Source: Candidatus Hydrogenedentota bacterium
GTDB lineage: Bacteria > Hydrogenedentota > Hydrogenedentia > Hydrogenedentales > CAIZGN01
Reading direction: 5' to 3'
Length of the DNA stretch: 49,524 bases
Assembly (NCBI GenBank): GCA_903932505.1
Contig: CAIZGN010000691.1
Location: 1 to 49,524 of the forward strand
A program made the translations under genes and the position numbers. A model generated the notes under the pieces. The model saw only the letters and a list, made by a program, of their open reading frames with translations, was not told the DNA's origin and searched no databases. Below are positions 39,729 to 48,244 of the stretch, piece after piece. Within the stretch, counting starts at the first letter, position 1. The number at the start of each line of letters is the position of its first letter.

Positions 39729-40964
39729 ATGAATCCCCTTGTCCGGACCAAACTGTCGATTATGATGTTCCTGAATTTCTTTGTCTGGGGGGCGTGGTTT
39801 GTGACGTTGGCCACCTATTTGAGTGCCGGGCTTAAGTTCGAGCCGGGCGCGATTGCGGCGGCATACAGCACCACCAACTGGGGCGCAATTATTTCCCCGT
39901 TTTTCATCGGCATGATCGCCGACCGCTTTTTCTCCGCCGAGCGGGTGCTGGGCTTCTTGCATCTCGCGGGCGCGGTTGTACTCTACTACGCGACCAGCAT
40001 CACCGACCCCGGTGCCTTGTTCTGGACCTTGGTCTTGTATGCCATGTGCTACATGCCCAGTCTCGCCCTGACCAATGCCATTTCCTTCCACCAGATGAAG
40101 GATCCGGAAAAGGAGTTCCCCGGTATTCGTGTGTGCGGCACTTTGGGATGGATCGTGGCGGGCTTGTCCATTTCGGTGCTCGGCATTAAGGAAGCCTCCT
40201 CCGCCCCGCTGATGCTGGCCGCAGGCGCTTCCGTGGCGATGGGCCTGTTCTCGTTTGTGCTTCCGAACACCCCGCCGAAGTCCCGCGGCAAAAAGGTCAC
40301 CGTCCGCGACGTGCTGGGTCTGGATGCGCTTGACCTCCTCAAAGATCCTTCGTTCGCCGTTTTCATTCTGGCATCATTGCTTATCTGCATTCCGCTGGCG
40401 TTTTACTACACCTACGCGAACATGTACTTCAACGAAATAGGTATGGTTAACGTCGCCGGTAAAATGACCATGGGGCAGATGTCCGAGGTCATCTTTATGC
40501 TGCTGCTGCCGCTGCTGCTTACGCGCATTGGAGTCAAAAAGACCCTCATCATAGGCATGTTGGCCTGGTTCCTCCGTTATTTCCTCTTTGCCTATGGCAA
40601 CGTGGGCAGCCTGTCCTTCATGCTCTACACCGGCATTCTCCTGCACGGCATTTGCTACGACTTCTTCTTCGTGACCGCGATGATTTATGTGGACAACGAA
40701 ACGCCGTTGAAGATACGCGCGAGTGCGCAGGGCTTCTTCGCCTTTATTTCCTATGGTGTGGGCATGGTCGTCGGCAATATTGTCGCCGGCATTGTGGGCA
40801 ACATGTTTACCACCTCGGCCGCCGATGGTACCAAGATTCACGACTGGTCGAAGATCTGGATGGCACCCTGCCTCATGGCATTGGTGGTCGTCGTGCTCTT
40901 CCTTTTGTTCTTCAAGGAACGTCCGCGGGTGTCCCATGAGGACGGTGCCGACGTCAAAGCCTGA
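39729..40964 (+). CDS. MFS transporter, nucleoside:H+ symporter-like
   Basis: Twelve-helix permease of 411 residues. The N-terminal KLSIMMFLNFFVWGAWFVTLATYL and the loop SPFFIGMIADRFFSAERVLGFLHL are typical of the NupG/XapB nucleoside:proton symporter family, as is the mid-protein region FYYTYANMYFNEIGM. Likely substrates are nucleosides, but relatives in this type of genome may carry other compounds. ATG 39729 fits the family; a TTG at 39702 lies upstream. A long perfect hairpin follows. Confidence 0.8.
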   Translation: MNPLVRTKLSIMMFLNFFVWGAWFVTLATYLSAGLKFEPGAIAAAYSTTNWGAIISPFFIGMIADRFFSAERVLGFLHLAGAVVLYYATSITDPGALFWTLVLYAMCYMPSLALTNAISFHQMKDPEKEFPGIRVCGTLGWIVAGLSISVLGIKEASSAPLMLAAGASVAMGLFSFVLPNTPPKSRGKKVTVRDVLGLDALDLLKDPSFAVFILASLLICIPLAFYYTYANMYFNEIGMVNVAGKMTMGQMSEVIFMLLLPLLLTRIGVKKTLIIGMLAWFLRYFLFAYGNVGSLSFMLYTGILLHGICYDFFFVTAMIYVDNETPLKIRASAQGFFAFISYGVGMVVGNIVAGIVGNMFTTSAADGTKIHDWSKIWMAPCLMALVVVVLFLLFFKERPRVSHEDGADVKA

Positions 40965-40986
40965 TTCGATTAAACGTTAACCTGGA

Positions 40987-41027
40987 GGACGCGGCGAACC
41001 CCTCACTCGTGGAGGTTCGCCGCGTCC
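40987..41027 (+). terminator. 14-bp perfect hairpin after the transporter gene
   Basis: GGACGCGGCGAACC (40987-41000) pairs with GGTTCGCCGCGTCC (41014-41027), loop 13 bases. There is no T-run after it, so termination is uncertain; it may protect the transcript 3' end or separate the radical SAM gene. Confidence 0.55.
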
Positions 41028-41069
41028 GTGTTCATCTACGTTCATATTTGCAACCCCTTGGGATCTTCC

Positions 41070-43715
41070 ATGAATCTACGCAATGTCCTTTTGAATGAAA
41101 TTCTGCCCGCCGTGACGAAGCCTGGTCGCTATCTGGGTAGCGAACTGCATTCGGTTCACAAAGATCCAGCGACGGTGGATCTGCGGATTGGCCTGTGCTT
41201 TCCCGACCTCTACGAACTGGGCTTGGGGAATCTCGGGCTTCATATCCTGTACGCCATTTTGAACCGGATGGACCGGGTGTGGGCCGAGCGGATCTACACC
41301 CCCGCGCCGGATCTGGAGACGGAGTTGCGTGCGCGTGGCTTGCCCCTCTTTCTTCAGGAATCCAAGGATTCGCTGGACACGGCCCACGCCATCGGTTTTT
41401 CCCTGCAATCCGAATTGACCTATGTGAATGTGCTCAACGCGCTTGATTTGGCAGGGATTCCGGTGCGGAGTGCGGATCGCACCGAGGCCCACCCGCTCAT
41501 CTTTGCGGGTGGCCCCACCACCAGCAATCCCGAGCCGATGGCGCCCTTTATGGATTTCTTTCTCATCGGCGACGGGGAGGAGGCGATTGTCGAAATCGCC
41601 GACACCCTGCTGGCGTTGCCCGGTGCCCCGCGCGCTGAACAGTTGGAGGCCTTGTCAAAGATTGGCGGGGTGTATGTGCCCGCGCTGTACCCCACAGAGA
41701 CCCTGTCGGACGGGCGCGTGCTGCCCCGTGCGGACGCGCCCAAGATCGTCCGCCGCATGGTGCGTGACCTGAATAGCACCGCCTTCCCCGAGGATTACCT
41801 CACGCCCTTCACCCAGTTGGTGCATGACGGCATTGGCATCGAAGTACTGCGCGGTTGTACGCAGGGTTGCCGCTTTTGTCACGCGGGCATGGTATCGCGT
41901 CCGGTGCGCGAACGAAGCGCGGACGAAGTCGAGCGGCTGCTCAACCGAACGTTGGCCTCCACCGGTATTGAAGGGGTGGCTTTGGTTTCACTGTCCACCT
42001 GCGACCATTCGCGTGCGCGCGCCTTGGTGTGTCAGGCCGCAGAACGGGCACACGCCGCGCACACCTCCGTGTCGCTGCCCTCCCTGCGTCTGGACTCGTT
42101 TTCGGTGGAACTCGCGGAAATGGTGGCCGGGGTGCGGCGCAGTGGACTCACTTTCGCACCAGAAGCGGGTACGGCCCGCTTGCGGGCGGTCATCAACAAG
42201 AACGTGTCGGATGAGGCGCTCATCGACCTGTCCGTGGAGGCTTTCCGCCGGGGGTGGCCACATGTAAAAACGTATTTCATGATTGGCTTGCCCACGGAAA
42301 CCGATGAGGATGTGTTGGCGATTGCCGACCTCTGTGTGCGCACCCTGCGCGCGGGCCGGGCGGTGGATCAGCGCGCCGCCGTGCGCACCGGGGTATCCGC
42401 CTTTGTGCCAAAGCCGGGCACACCGTTTCAGTGGGCGCGTCAGATCGGGCTTGAGGAAACAATCCAGAAACACGAGCTACTGTCGGCAGCTTTCAAGAAG
42501 CACCCGGCCATTAAGTTCGGCCGCCATGAACCAGCCGCCTCCTTCATCGAGGGTTTGCTCGCCCGCGCGGACCGTCGCGCGGCGAACCTGATTGAAGCCG
42601 CGTGGAAACGCGGCGCAGGCTTGGAAACCTGGTCGGAACGACTCAATCTGCGCGCCTGGATGGAGGCCGTTGAGGAAGTGGGCTACGATGTGGCCGGGCA
42701 ACTCGGCGAGCGGTCGCTCGAGGAGCGTCTGCCTTGGGACCATATCGACACGCTCGTGTCTCGCGCATGGCTGGAGGAAGAGTGGGCGCGCTCGCAGCGC
42801 ATGGAGACTCTGCCCGATTGCCGACAGGGTCGCTGCAATCGTTGCGGCGTTTCCGAGCGGGTTCCGGAACTCTGCGCACAGATGCTGGAAAACCACCGCC
42901 AGGGTCGCGCGGAAGAACCGGTCGTTTTTGTGCCTGCGCCCGATGCCATGGGAGAAACAGTGCCACCCCCGAAGCAGCGGATGCGTTTGCGCATTGGCCG
43001 CGAGGGCGAGGCTCGTCTGCTGAGCCATCTGGAACTGCAAAGCGTGTGGATACGCGCGCTGCGCCGGGCCGAGGCACCGCTGGCCTACACCCAGGGATTT
43101 CACGCCCATCCCCGGATGAATTTTTCGACAGCCGCACCGCTGGGCGAGGAAAGTCACGCAGACTTTTTGGATGTCTTCATGATGGAGGAATGTGATCCTT
43201 CAGCCTTGGAAGCGCGGTTGCGCGCAACCCTTCCCATGGGCTTTCTGTTGTTGGGCGCGGGGCCGGTTCCCTTGAATGCACCGTCGTTGATGAGCAGCGT
43301 CGCGGGCTTTCGATACCGATTTTATGTCGAGGGGGACTCGACCGAATTATCGCGGCAGGTGGAGGCACTGCTGGCGCAGGACAGCATCATGGTGGGGCGC
43401 AGTGTGAAAGCAGGACAATCCCCCCACGGACGAAAGGGTGGCCCCCGCAAGAAGATGATTTCGATGGATTTACGTCCGCTCATCCGCGAATTGAAGGTGA
43501 CGGGCACGGACGCTGACGGCGTGGTGCTTTCCTTTACGACAATGCTGCACGACAAGCGGCTTGCAAAGCCGAAAGAGATTCTCGAACTGCTGCAACTTTC
43601 CCCTGCGAAGGTGCGAGTGGTGAAGGAAGAGACATTCTTGTCGGACGAAGCATCAACCGGCGCGTCCGGCGGAGAATTCAGCGACAAAGTCGAGGATGAT
43701 GCCGACGATGTGTGA
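41070..43715 (+). CDS. Fused radical SAM (TIGR03960) / DUF2344 (TIGR03936) protein
   Basis: Protein of 881 residues. The first 200 residues form a B12-binding-like domain (LCFPDLYELGLGNLGLHILYAILN), then a radical SAM domain with the cluster motif C263-x3-C267-x2-C270 (EVLRGCTQGCRFCHAGM) and the conserved GLTFAPEAGTARLRAVINKNV. About residues 640-860 form the DUF2344 domain (RLRIGREGEARLLSHLELQSVWIRALRRAEAPLAYTQGFHAHPRMNFSTAAPLGEES). Fusions or neighbouring pairs of these two families occur in many bacteria, often close to ribosomal-protein or RNase genes; the reaction is not established. The GTG at 41028 lies in the hairpin; ATG 41070 is used. Its last 63 bases overlap the converging PspC gene. 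Confidence 0.88.
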   Translation: MNLRNVLLNEILPAVTKPGRYLGSELHSVHKDPATVDLRIGLCFPDLYELGLGNLGLHILYAILNRMDRVWAERIYTPAPDLETELRARGLPLFLQESKDSLDTAHAIGFSLQSELTYVNVLNALDLAGIPVRSADRTEAHPLIFAGGPTTSNPEPMAPFMDFFLIGDGEEAIVEIADTLLALPGAPRAEQLEALSKIGGVYVPALYPTETLSDGRVLPRADAPKIVRRMVRDLNSTAFPEDYLTPFTQLVHDGIGIEVLRGCTQGCRFCHAGMVSRPVRERSADEVERLLNRTLASTGIEGVALVSLSTCDHSRARALVCQAAERAHAAHTSVSLPSLRLDSFSVELAEMVAGVRRSGLTFAPEAGTARLRAVINKNVSDEALIDLSVEAFRRGWPHVKTYFMIGLPTETDEDVLAIADLCVRTLRAGRAVDQRAAVRTGVSAFVPKPGTPFQWARQIGLEETIQKHELLSAAFKKHPAIKFGRHEPAASFIEGLLARADRRAANLIEAAWKRGAGLETWSERLNLRAWMEAVEEVGYDVAGQLGERSLEERLPWDHIDTLVSRAWLEEEWARSQRMETLPDCRQGRCNRCGVSERVPELCAQMLENHRQGRAEEPVVFVPAPDAMGETVPPPKQRMRLRIGREGEARLLSHLELQSVWIRALRRAEAPLAYTQGFHAHPRMNFSTAAPLGEESHADFLDVFMMEECDPSALEARLRATLPMGFLLLGAGPVPLNAPSLMSSVAGFRYRFYVEGDSTELSRQVEALLAQDSIMVGRSVKAGQSPHGRKGGPRKKMISMDLRPLIRELKVTGTDADGVVLSFTTMLHDKRLAKPKEILELLQLSPAKVRVVKEETFLSDEASTGASGGEFSDKVEDDADDV

Positions 43716-44489
43716 GGCGATACCGAAGGAAATGACGATGCCGTAAAGCGCGAGTCCGGCCTGCGAAGCGCGCTTGAGGCTGTAATCCCAACCCTTGGTG
43801 AGCGGCATCGCACTGAGCAGGGCGATGGGGGTGCAGCACACGAAGGCCCAGAAAAACAGGGAGCTTTCCCGCGCGGCCAGCCATCCCCAATCGCCCACAT
43901 CCGGCACGGGGCGCTTGAGCAATTGTTCATGCAGGAAGAACACGAGCCGCAGCGCATAGTGGCCGACCCATCCAATCAGAACGGCGGCAATCAGGGTACC
44001 GGCGAAGCGTGCAGCCGCCAATCCGTAGCGAATCTTGGGGAAGTCGGGATGCCCCGGGCGAAAGTACAAGCTGATAAAGCAAACAAGGTAGGCGAGAAGG
44101 GTCAGGGGGCCGAGCGCGAGTCCAAGCAGAACCGCAACGGTCCGCACCATCCACGCAGGGAAATCAAGAAAGCGCGAGATCCCGGCACATACGCCGAGCC
44201 AGACGCGCCCTTCCATTTCGAGAGAAAAACGACGGCTGGGGGCGGGGTTTCGTCGTGCGGCCCAATCCGCTTGTTGCTCCGCCGGTCCCAGCTTTGCCAG
44301 CAGGGCTTGGATTTCTTCATCCGTGGCCCCCTCAGCATTGAGGGTCGCAATTTGCCGGTCAATCTTGGATTGAACGGACTCCAAGGCCTGATCGCGTTCC
44401 CGTTCCGGGAGTTTGGCGGATTCGAGCGCGACAGCTGCGTCGCGCATATAGCGCTGTACTAGCATTTGCTGTCGCGGGGTCAAATTCAT
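43653..44489 (-). CDS. PspC-domain membrane protein
   Basis: Protein of 278 residues. An N-terminal helical region of about 80 residues (RQQMLVQRYMRDAAVALESAKLPERERDQALESVQSKID) resembles DUF1700-type leader parts, followed by the PspC domain (MEGRVWLGVCAGISRFLDFPAWMVRTVAVLLGLALGPLTLLAYLVCFISL), then two or three more membrane helices. PspC proteins take part in membrane stress responses. No PspA or PspB gene is present. The 3' end overlaps the radical SAM gene by 63 bases on the opposite strand. A GGAGG-like site (AAGGAGG on the minus strand) lies before the ATG. Confidence 0.8.
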   Translation of the reverse strand: MNLTPRQQMLVQRYMRDAAVALESAKLPERERDQALESVQSKIDRQIATLNAEGATDEEIQALLAKLGPAEQQADWAARRNPAPSRRFSLEMEGRVWLGVCAGISRFLDFPAWMVRTVAVLLGLALGPLTLLAYLVCFISLYFRPGHPDFPKIRYGLAAARFAGTLIAAVLIGWVGHYALRLVFFLHEQLLKRPVPDVGDWGWLAARESSLFFWAFVCCTPIALLSAMPLTKGWDYSLKRASQAGLALYGIVISFGIASHIVGIILDFVAEFSAGRAG

Positions 44490-44585
44490 AGCTCCTCCTT
44501 AGGTAATGGTCGCCAGTATAGATCAGGTGTTCACTTCCAGTCCATCGGACAAACCGGGCTAGCGATCGCAGGCAAACCCCGGTCC

Positions 44586-45533
44586 CTAAGTCCGTTCGTT
44601 CTCTTCGGGATAGTGAAGAAAAGGGACTTTACGCCATTGCGAAGGATCGAAGGCCCCCGTTTTTCGGGTATAGCCAATCGACGTGTAGGTGGGGCTGAGC
44701 GGGAGTCCGCAGCCAGATCCCACAAAGCCTGGAGCCGGGAAGTGCAGGGTTTCCTGCCACCATGGTTCATCGAAGTACACGCGGACGACATCAAGGTCAC
44801 CCGCATCGTCGCAGTACAGCAGTCCATCGGTCACAAGGCGCGGCCACAAGGCCTTGAGGCAGTCGCGGGTGGAAGATTCAAGGTCGACGTCCAGAAAGGC
44901 AAAAGCCACTGGGCTGTCGATTTGGTGCAGGGAATCCTCAAAAAAGCCTTGGATAAAGTCGCATACCGACAGTGCACCGCCTCGAGCGATGTTCTCCCGC
45001 ACTTCATCAAGGGTTCCGGTGAATTGTCCGGCCTGATAGTGACCATAGACCCGCGTATGAAGCCCAACATGGCGTTTGGTGCCATCGTCGGGGAGACCCT
45101 GAAAGGAATCACAGACCTTCAATCGGCGTTCGGTGCGCTGGCAGACGAGCGAGAGGCTCGCCGAGCATGCTCCCTTCCACACCCCGCATTCGACCACATC
45201 GCCGACCACCGTTGGGGGAATCTGGAGAATCTCCCGGGCAAGCACCAGATGGACGCTCAGCGGGGTGCCGGATTGAATGGTCGCGATATTACGCTGGAAA
45301 CTCTCAACGAGCGTCTGTCGTTCTTTGGGTGTGAGACCATACGCCTCCCCGTAGGGGCGGTGGATGAAATCATCGATAAGCTGGGCCGTCCAGGAGGTGG
45401 CCCCGATCGCGCGTAACTCCCGGGCGAAAATGGCCTGAAAAACAGGATATTTAGTGCCGAGCCGGTACAGAACCCGCAGCACCGCCTTGGGAAGCCCGAA
45501 GAGGGCCGCAGGTAACTGGTGTTGCGTGTCCAT
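44586..45533 (-). CDS. TylF/MycF-type O-methyltransferase
   Basis: Class I SAM-dependent methyltransferase of 315 residues. VVGDVVECGVWKGACSASLSLV is the SAM-binding motif I of the macrocin O-methyltransferase family, KVCDSFQGLPDDG is motif II, and FLDVDLES followed by LLYCDDAGDLD contains the metal-binding Asp residues. In many genomes this family modifies sugars in surface polysaccharides or natural products; none is nearby. GTG 45554 is an alternative start; no ribosome site decides between them. Confidence 0.75.
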   Translation of the reverse strand: MDTQHQLPAALFGLPKAVLRVLYRLGTKYPVFQAIFARELRAIGATSWTAQLIDDFIHRPYGEAYGLTPKERQTLVESFQRNIATIQSGTPLSVHLVLAREILQIPPTVVGDVVECGVWKGACSASLSLVCQRTERRLKVCDSFQGLPDDGTKRHVGLHTRVYGHYQAGQFTGTLDEVRENIARGGALSVCDFIQGFFEDSLHQIDSPVAFAFLDVDLESSTRDCLKALWPRLVTDGLLYCDDAGDLDVVRVYFDEPWWQETLHFPAPGFVGSGCGLPLSPTYTSIGYTRKTGAFDPSQWRKVPFLHYPEENERT

Positions 45534-45639
45534 GTGCGGAATATAGAGCAACACCTACCGTGTTTTCAATGGGAAGGGGGTGTGGCTGGGGTTTCGTGGT
45601 ACACTACCAATAACTGGAAACGAGGGAGCGTATTGCCGT

Positions 45640-46512
45640 ATGGGCGAGTTTCGCGACAAGTTAATCAAGATGATGGATGTCGTCCAGGATCTTCCGACGC
45701 TTCCCCAGATATCGTTCGAGTTGGAGCGTTTATTGCACTCCAGCGCGGCTGGCGCGGAGGATGTCGCTCTGATTATCGAGCGTGATCTGAGTCTTTCGGC
45801 CACGTTGCTGAAGACTGCAAATTCGGCGTTTTTCCTCACCAGCAGTTCCGGTGGCATTGACACGGTACGCAACGCGGTGGCCCGGCTGGGGTTTCGCGAG
45901 GTGGGGGATATTGTCCGAACTGTCGAGATCATTCGCTCCTTCAAGGGAAAAGGCCCGCATCTGGACCACGAGCACTTCTGGAAGCACAACCTGATGGTGG
46001 GCACCACCGCCCGCTTCATTCATCAGGACGCCAAGGTGCCCAACGCCTTTTCCGAGGAAGAGGTCTATATGCCCGGTCTGTTGCATGACATCGGAAAGCT
46101 GATTCTCGACCAGTATTTCTCCGAGGATTTTATTCAGGTGCAGCAGGAGGCGGCAGATCGGGGAATTCCGCTCGAAACAGCCGAACAGGAGTTGCTGGGT
46201 ATCGACCATGGCGAGGTCGGGGGTATTTTCCTGCAGCATTGGGATTTGCCGGAAGCAATTATCGAGAGCGTCAAGTGGCATCATCGCCCGGATCAGTGTC
46301 CGAAGGAGTTCCGGGTCCTGGCCACACAGGTCTGGATCGCCAATTTGCTGGTGCAAAGCTCAGAGGATAGCCAGGAAGCGGTGGAAGGCATGGCGTCCGG
46401 CTATGAGGGCGTTTGGCAGGCCATGGGCATCCCCGTGGAGGCTGTGCCCGGGATTCTCAAGAAGGTTTCGTCCGATTTCAGGGGTTCGGCCGCGCTTCTT
46501 GGCTTGCTTTGA
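45640..46512 (+). CDS. HDOD-domain protein
   Basis: Signalling protein of 290 residues made of one HDOD domain: DLPTLPQISFELERLL, a DPSL-like RDLSLSATLLKTANSAFF, NAVARLGFREVGDIV, then MPGLLHDIGKLILDQYF, GIDHGEVGGIFLQHWDLPEAIIESVKWHHRP. The HDIG residues persist, which is not usual in HDOD proteins, so some hydrolase activity on cyclic nucleotides or (p)ppGpp is possible. GAGGGAG at 45622-45628 supports this start. It is divergent from the TylF-like gene. With the PilZ protein it hints at second-messenger signalling, but there is no GGDEF or EAL gene here. Confidence 0.8.
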   Translation: MGEFRDKLIKMMDVVQDLPTLPQISFELERLLHSSAAGAEDVALIIERDLSLSATLLKTANSAFFLTSSSGGIDTVRNAVARLGFREVGDIVRTVEIIRSFKGKGPHLDHEHFWKHNLMVGTTARFIHQDAKVPNAFSEEEVYMPGLLHDIGKLILDQYFSEDFIQVQQEAADRGIPLETAEQELLGIDHGEVGGIFLQHWDLPEAIIESVKWHHRPDQCPKEFRVLATQVWIANLLVQSSEDSQEAVEGMASGYEGVWQAMGIPVEAVPGILKKVSSDFRGSAALLGLL

Positions 46513-46543
46513 TGGATTTTTTTGTGCTTTTCGCTTAACCGCA

Positions 46544-46573
46544 TTGCCTCCCACGGGCCGCGCAAGGTATACT
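46544..46573 (+). promoter_or_regulatory. Sigma-70 promoter for the aroF gene
   Basis: TTGCCT (46544-46549), 18 bases, TATACT (46568-46573). The predicted transcript starts near 46580, just before a GGAGG site and a nine-codon leader frame. Confidence 0.6.
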
Positions 46574-46591
46574 TGGCATCCGGAGGGGGTT

Positions 46592-46621
46592 ATGCATTCA
46601 GACAGGAAACAATCGTCATGA
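46592..46621 (+). CDS. Nine-codon leader frame overlapping aroF start
   Basis: ATG at 46592 lies four bases after the strong GGAGG (46582-46586) and encodes MHSDRKQSS, ending in TGA at 46619-46621 that overlaps the aroF ATG as ATGA. aroF itself has only a weaker AGGAAA site. Reinitiation at the overlap could link the two. There are no aromatic codons, so it is not a classic attenuator. Confidence 0.4.
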   Translation: MHSDRKQSS

Positions 46622-47634
46622 TTATTATAATGGCCTCGGCAAAACAGAAAGACGTCGACCATGTGGTGGAACGTATCGAGGAATTGGGCTACAAAGCGCA
46701 CGTGATCGTCGGTGTGGAGCGAACCGTCATCGCCGCCATCGGCGATGAGCGCGGGAAACACCGTCTCACAGCGCTCGAGTCCCTGCCGCACGTCGAGAGG
46801 GTCGTGCCGATCCTCAAGCCCTACAAGCTCGCCGGGCGTGAGGTGAAGAGCGAAAGCTCCGTCATCGAATGCAAGAGCGCCCGCATTGGCGGCAAGCATT
46901 TCTGCGTCATGGCCGGGCCGTGTGCCGTCGAGTCGCGCGAACAGATCATGGAGAGCGCGGCGGCCGTCAAGGAAGCCGGTGCCAATATCCTTCGAGGGGG
47001 AGCCTTCAAGCCACGCACCTCGCCCTATAGTTTCCAGGGGCTGGAGGCCGAAGGCTTGAAATACCTGCGGGAAGCGGGCGATGCCTATGACCTGCCCGTG
47101 GTGACCGAGATCATGTCGGAACACCAGCTTCCGCTCTTGGAAGAATACTCCGACATGCTCCAGGTCGGCGCGCGCAACATGCAGAACTTCAGTTTGCTTC
47201 GCGCGGTTGGTAAGTCCACCAAGCCCGTGCTGCTCAAGCGCGGCATGATGTCGACCATCAGCGAGTTCCTCATGTCGGCGGAATATGTGCTTTCCGAAGG
47301 AAATCCGAACGTGATTCTCTGCGAGCGGGGCATCCGCACCTTTGAAACCGAGACCCGCAACACGCTCGACATTCAGGCCGTGCCAGTCGTAAAACGCCAC
47401 TCGCACCTGCCCATCGTAATCGACCCCAGTCATGCGGCGGGGCAGTGGGATTTGGTGATTCCGATGGCCCGCGCGGCTGTGGCGGCTGGTGCGGACGGCG
47501 TTATCGTGGAAGTCCACCCCAATCCGGAAGTTGCGGTTTCGGACGGTCAGCAGTCGTTGAAGCCCGAGGTCTTCAAGCAGATGATGAACGAATTGAAACC
47601 ACTGCTTGCGGTCATGAACCGCGTGGCCGGGTGA
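46618..47634 (+). CDS. aroF: 3-deoxy-7-phosphoheptulonate (DAHP) synthase
   Basis: First enzyme of the shikimate pathway, 338 residues. A ferredoxin-like N-terminal regulatory domain of about 75 residues (MIIIMASAKQKDVDHVVERIEELGYKAHVIVG) precedes the catalytic TIM barrel: VMAGPCAVESREQIMESA, GAFKPRTSPYSFQGL, LQVGARNMQNFSLLRAVG, KPVLLKRGMMSTISEFLMSAEYVLSEGNPNVILCERGIRTFET and IDPSHAAGQWDLV. The domain order is that of type I-beta enzymes. The N-terminal domain is often the site of feedback inhibition. Seven bases to scpB suggest a transcript aroF-scpB-rluB. Confidence 0.93.
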   Translation: MIIIMASAKQKDVDHVVERIEELGYKAHVIVGVERTVIAAIGDERGKHRLTALESLPHVERVVPILKPYKLAGREVKSESSVIECKSARIGGKHFCVMAGPCAVESREQIMESAAAVKEAGANILRGGAFKPRTSPYSFQGLEAEGLKYLREAGDAYDLPVVTEIMSEHQLPLLEEYSDMLQVGARNMQNFSLLRAVGKSTKPVLLKRGMMSTISEFLMSAEYVLSEGNPNVILCERGIRTFETETRNTLDIQAVPVVKRHSHLPIVIDPSHAAGQWDLVIPMARAAVAAGADGVIVEVHPNPEVAVSDGQQSLKPEVFKQMMNELKPLLAVMNRVAG

Positions 47635-47640
47635 CGGCGC

Positions 47641-48243
47641 ATGGACGGAGACGCTGATGTGATACAGGAAGAATTTCAGGAAGAGCTTGACGAACTGGCA
47701 CCGGTAGAGTCGCTGGGGCGCGAGGAGTCCAAGCAGACGCTGTATGCCTTGCTCTTTGTTAGCGACCGGCCGATGAGCGCGGTTCGTCTGGCGGAAGCGC
47801 TTGGCGATGCGGATCCTGACATTGTCGCCACCCTCCTTGAGGAATTGCGGGAGGAGCTCGCCGCGAATACTGCCCTTCCCTACGTGCTACAGGAGATTGC
47901 AGGCGGCTATCAGTTGGTGACCCACAAAGGTTTCGCCCCCTACATCCGGCGTCTTTTCCAAATCAAAAAATCAAAGCGTCTCTCGAAGGCGCTCTTGGAA
48001 ACGTTGGCCATCATCGCCTACAAGCAGCCCGTCACACGTCCCGAGGTGGAGGCCGTGCGCGGGGTGAGTGTATCCCATATGTTCGACCAGTTGCTGGAAC
48101 GGAGACTCATCAAGGTGGCGGGGGTTTCGGATCTTCCGGGCCGACCCAAAATGTACCGCACAACGGATGAATTCCTGGTGCAGTTCGGTTTGGGCAGTCT
48201 CAAAGAATTGCCAACAGTGGATGAACTGCTTCAGACGGGGTGA
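47641..48243 (+). CDS. scpB: Segregation and condensation protein ScpB
   Basis: Kleisin partner in the bacterial condensin (SMC-ScpA-ScpB), 200 residues. Two winged-helix parts are seen: LYALLFVSDRPMSAVRLAEAL and the signature LETLAIIAYKQPVTRPEVEAVRGV, followed by LLERRLIKVAGVSDLPGRPKMYRTTDEFLVQFGL. The N-terminal 25 residues are acidic. The gene lies between aroF and rluB; the ScpB-RluB pair is one of the most widespread gene neighbours. ScpA is not in the window. Confidence 0.93.
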   Translation: MDGDADVIQEEFQEELDELAPVESLGREESKQTLYALLFVSDRPMSAVRLAEALGDADPDIVATLLEELREELAANTALPYVLQEIAGGYQLVTHKGFAPYIRRLFQIKKSKRLSKALLETLAIIAYKQPVTRPEVEAVRGVSVSHMFDQLLERRLIKVAGVSDLPGRPKMYRTTDEFLVQFGLGSLKELPTVDELLQTG

Positions 48244-48244
48244 C

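Noticed and set aside
46592-46621. Classic aromatic-amino-acid attenuator before aroF
   Set aside because: The leader frame has no Trp, Phe or Tyr codons and no terminator hairpin with T-run follows it.
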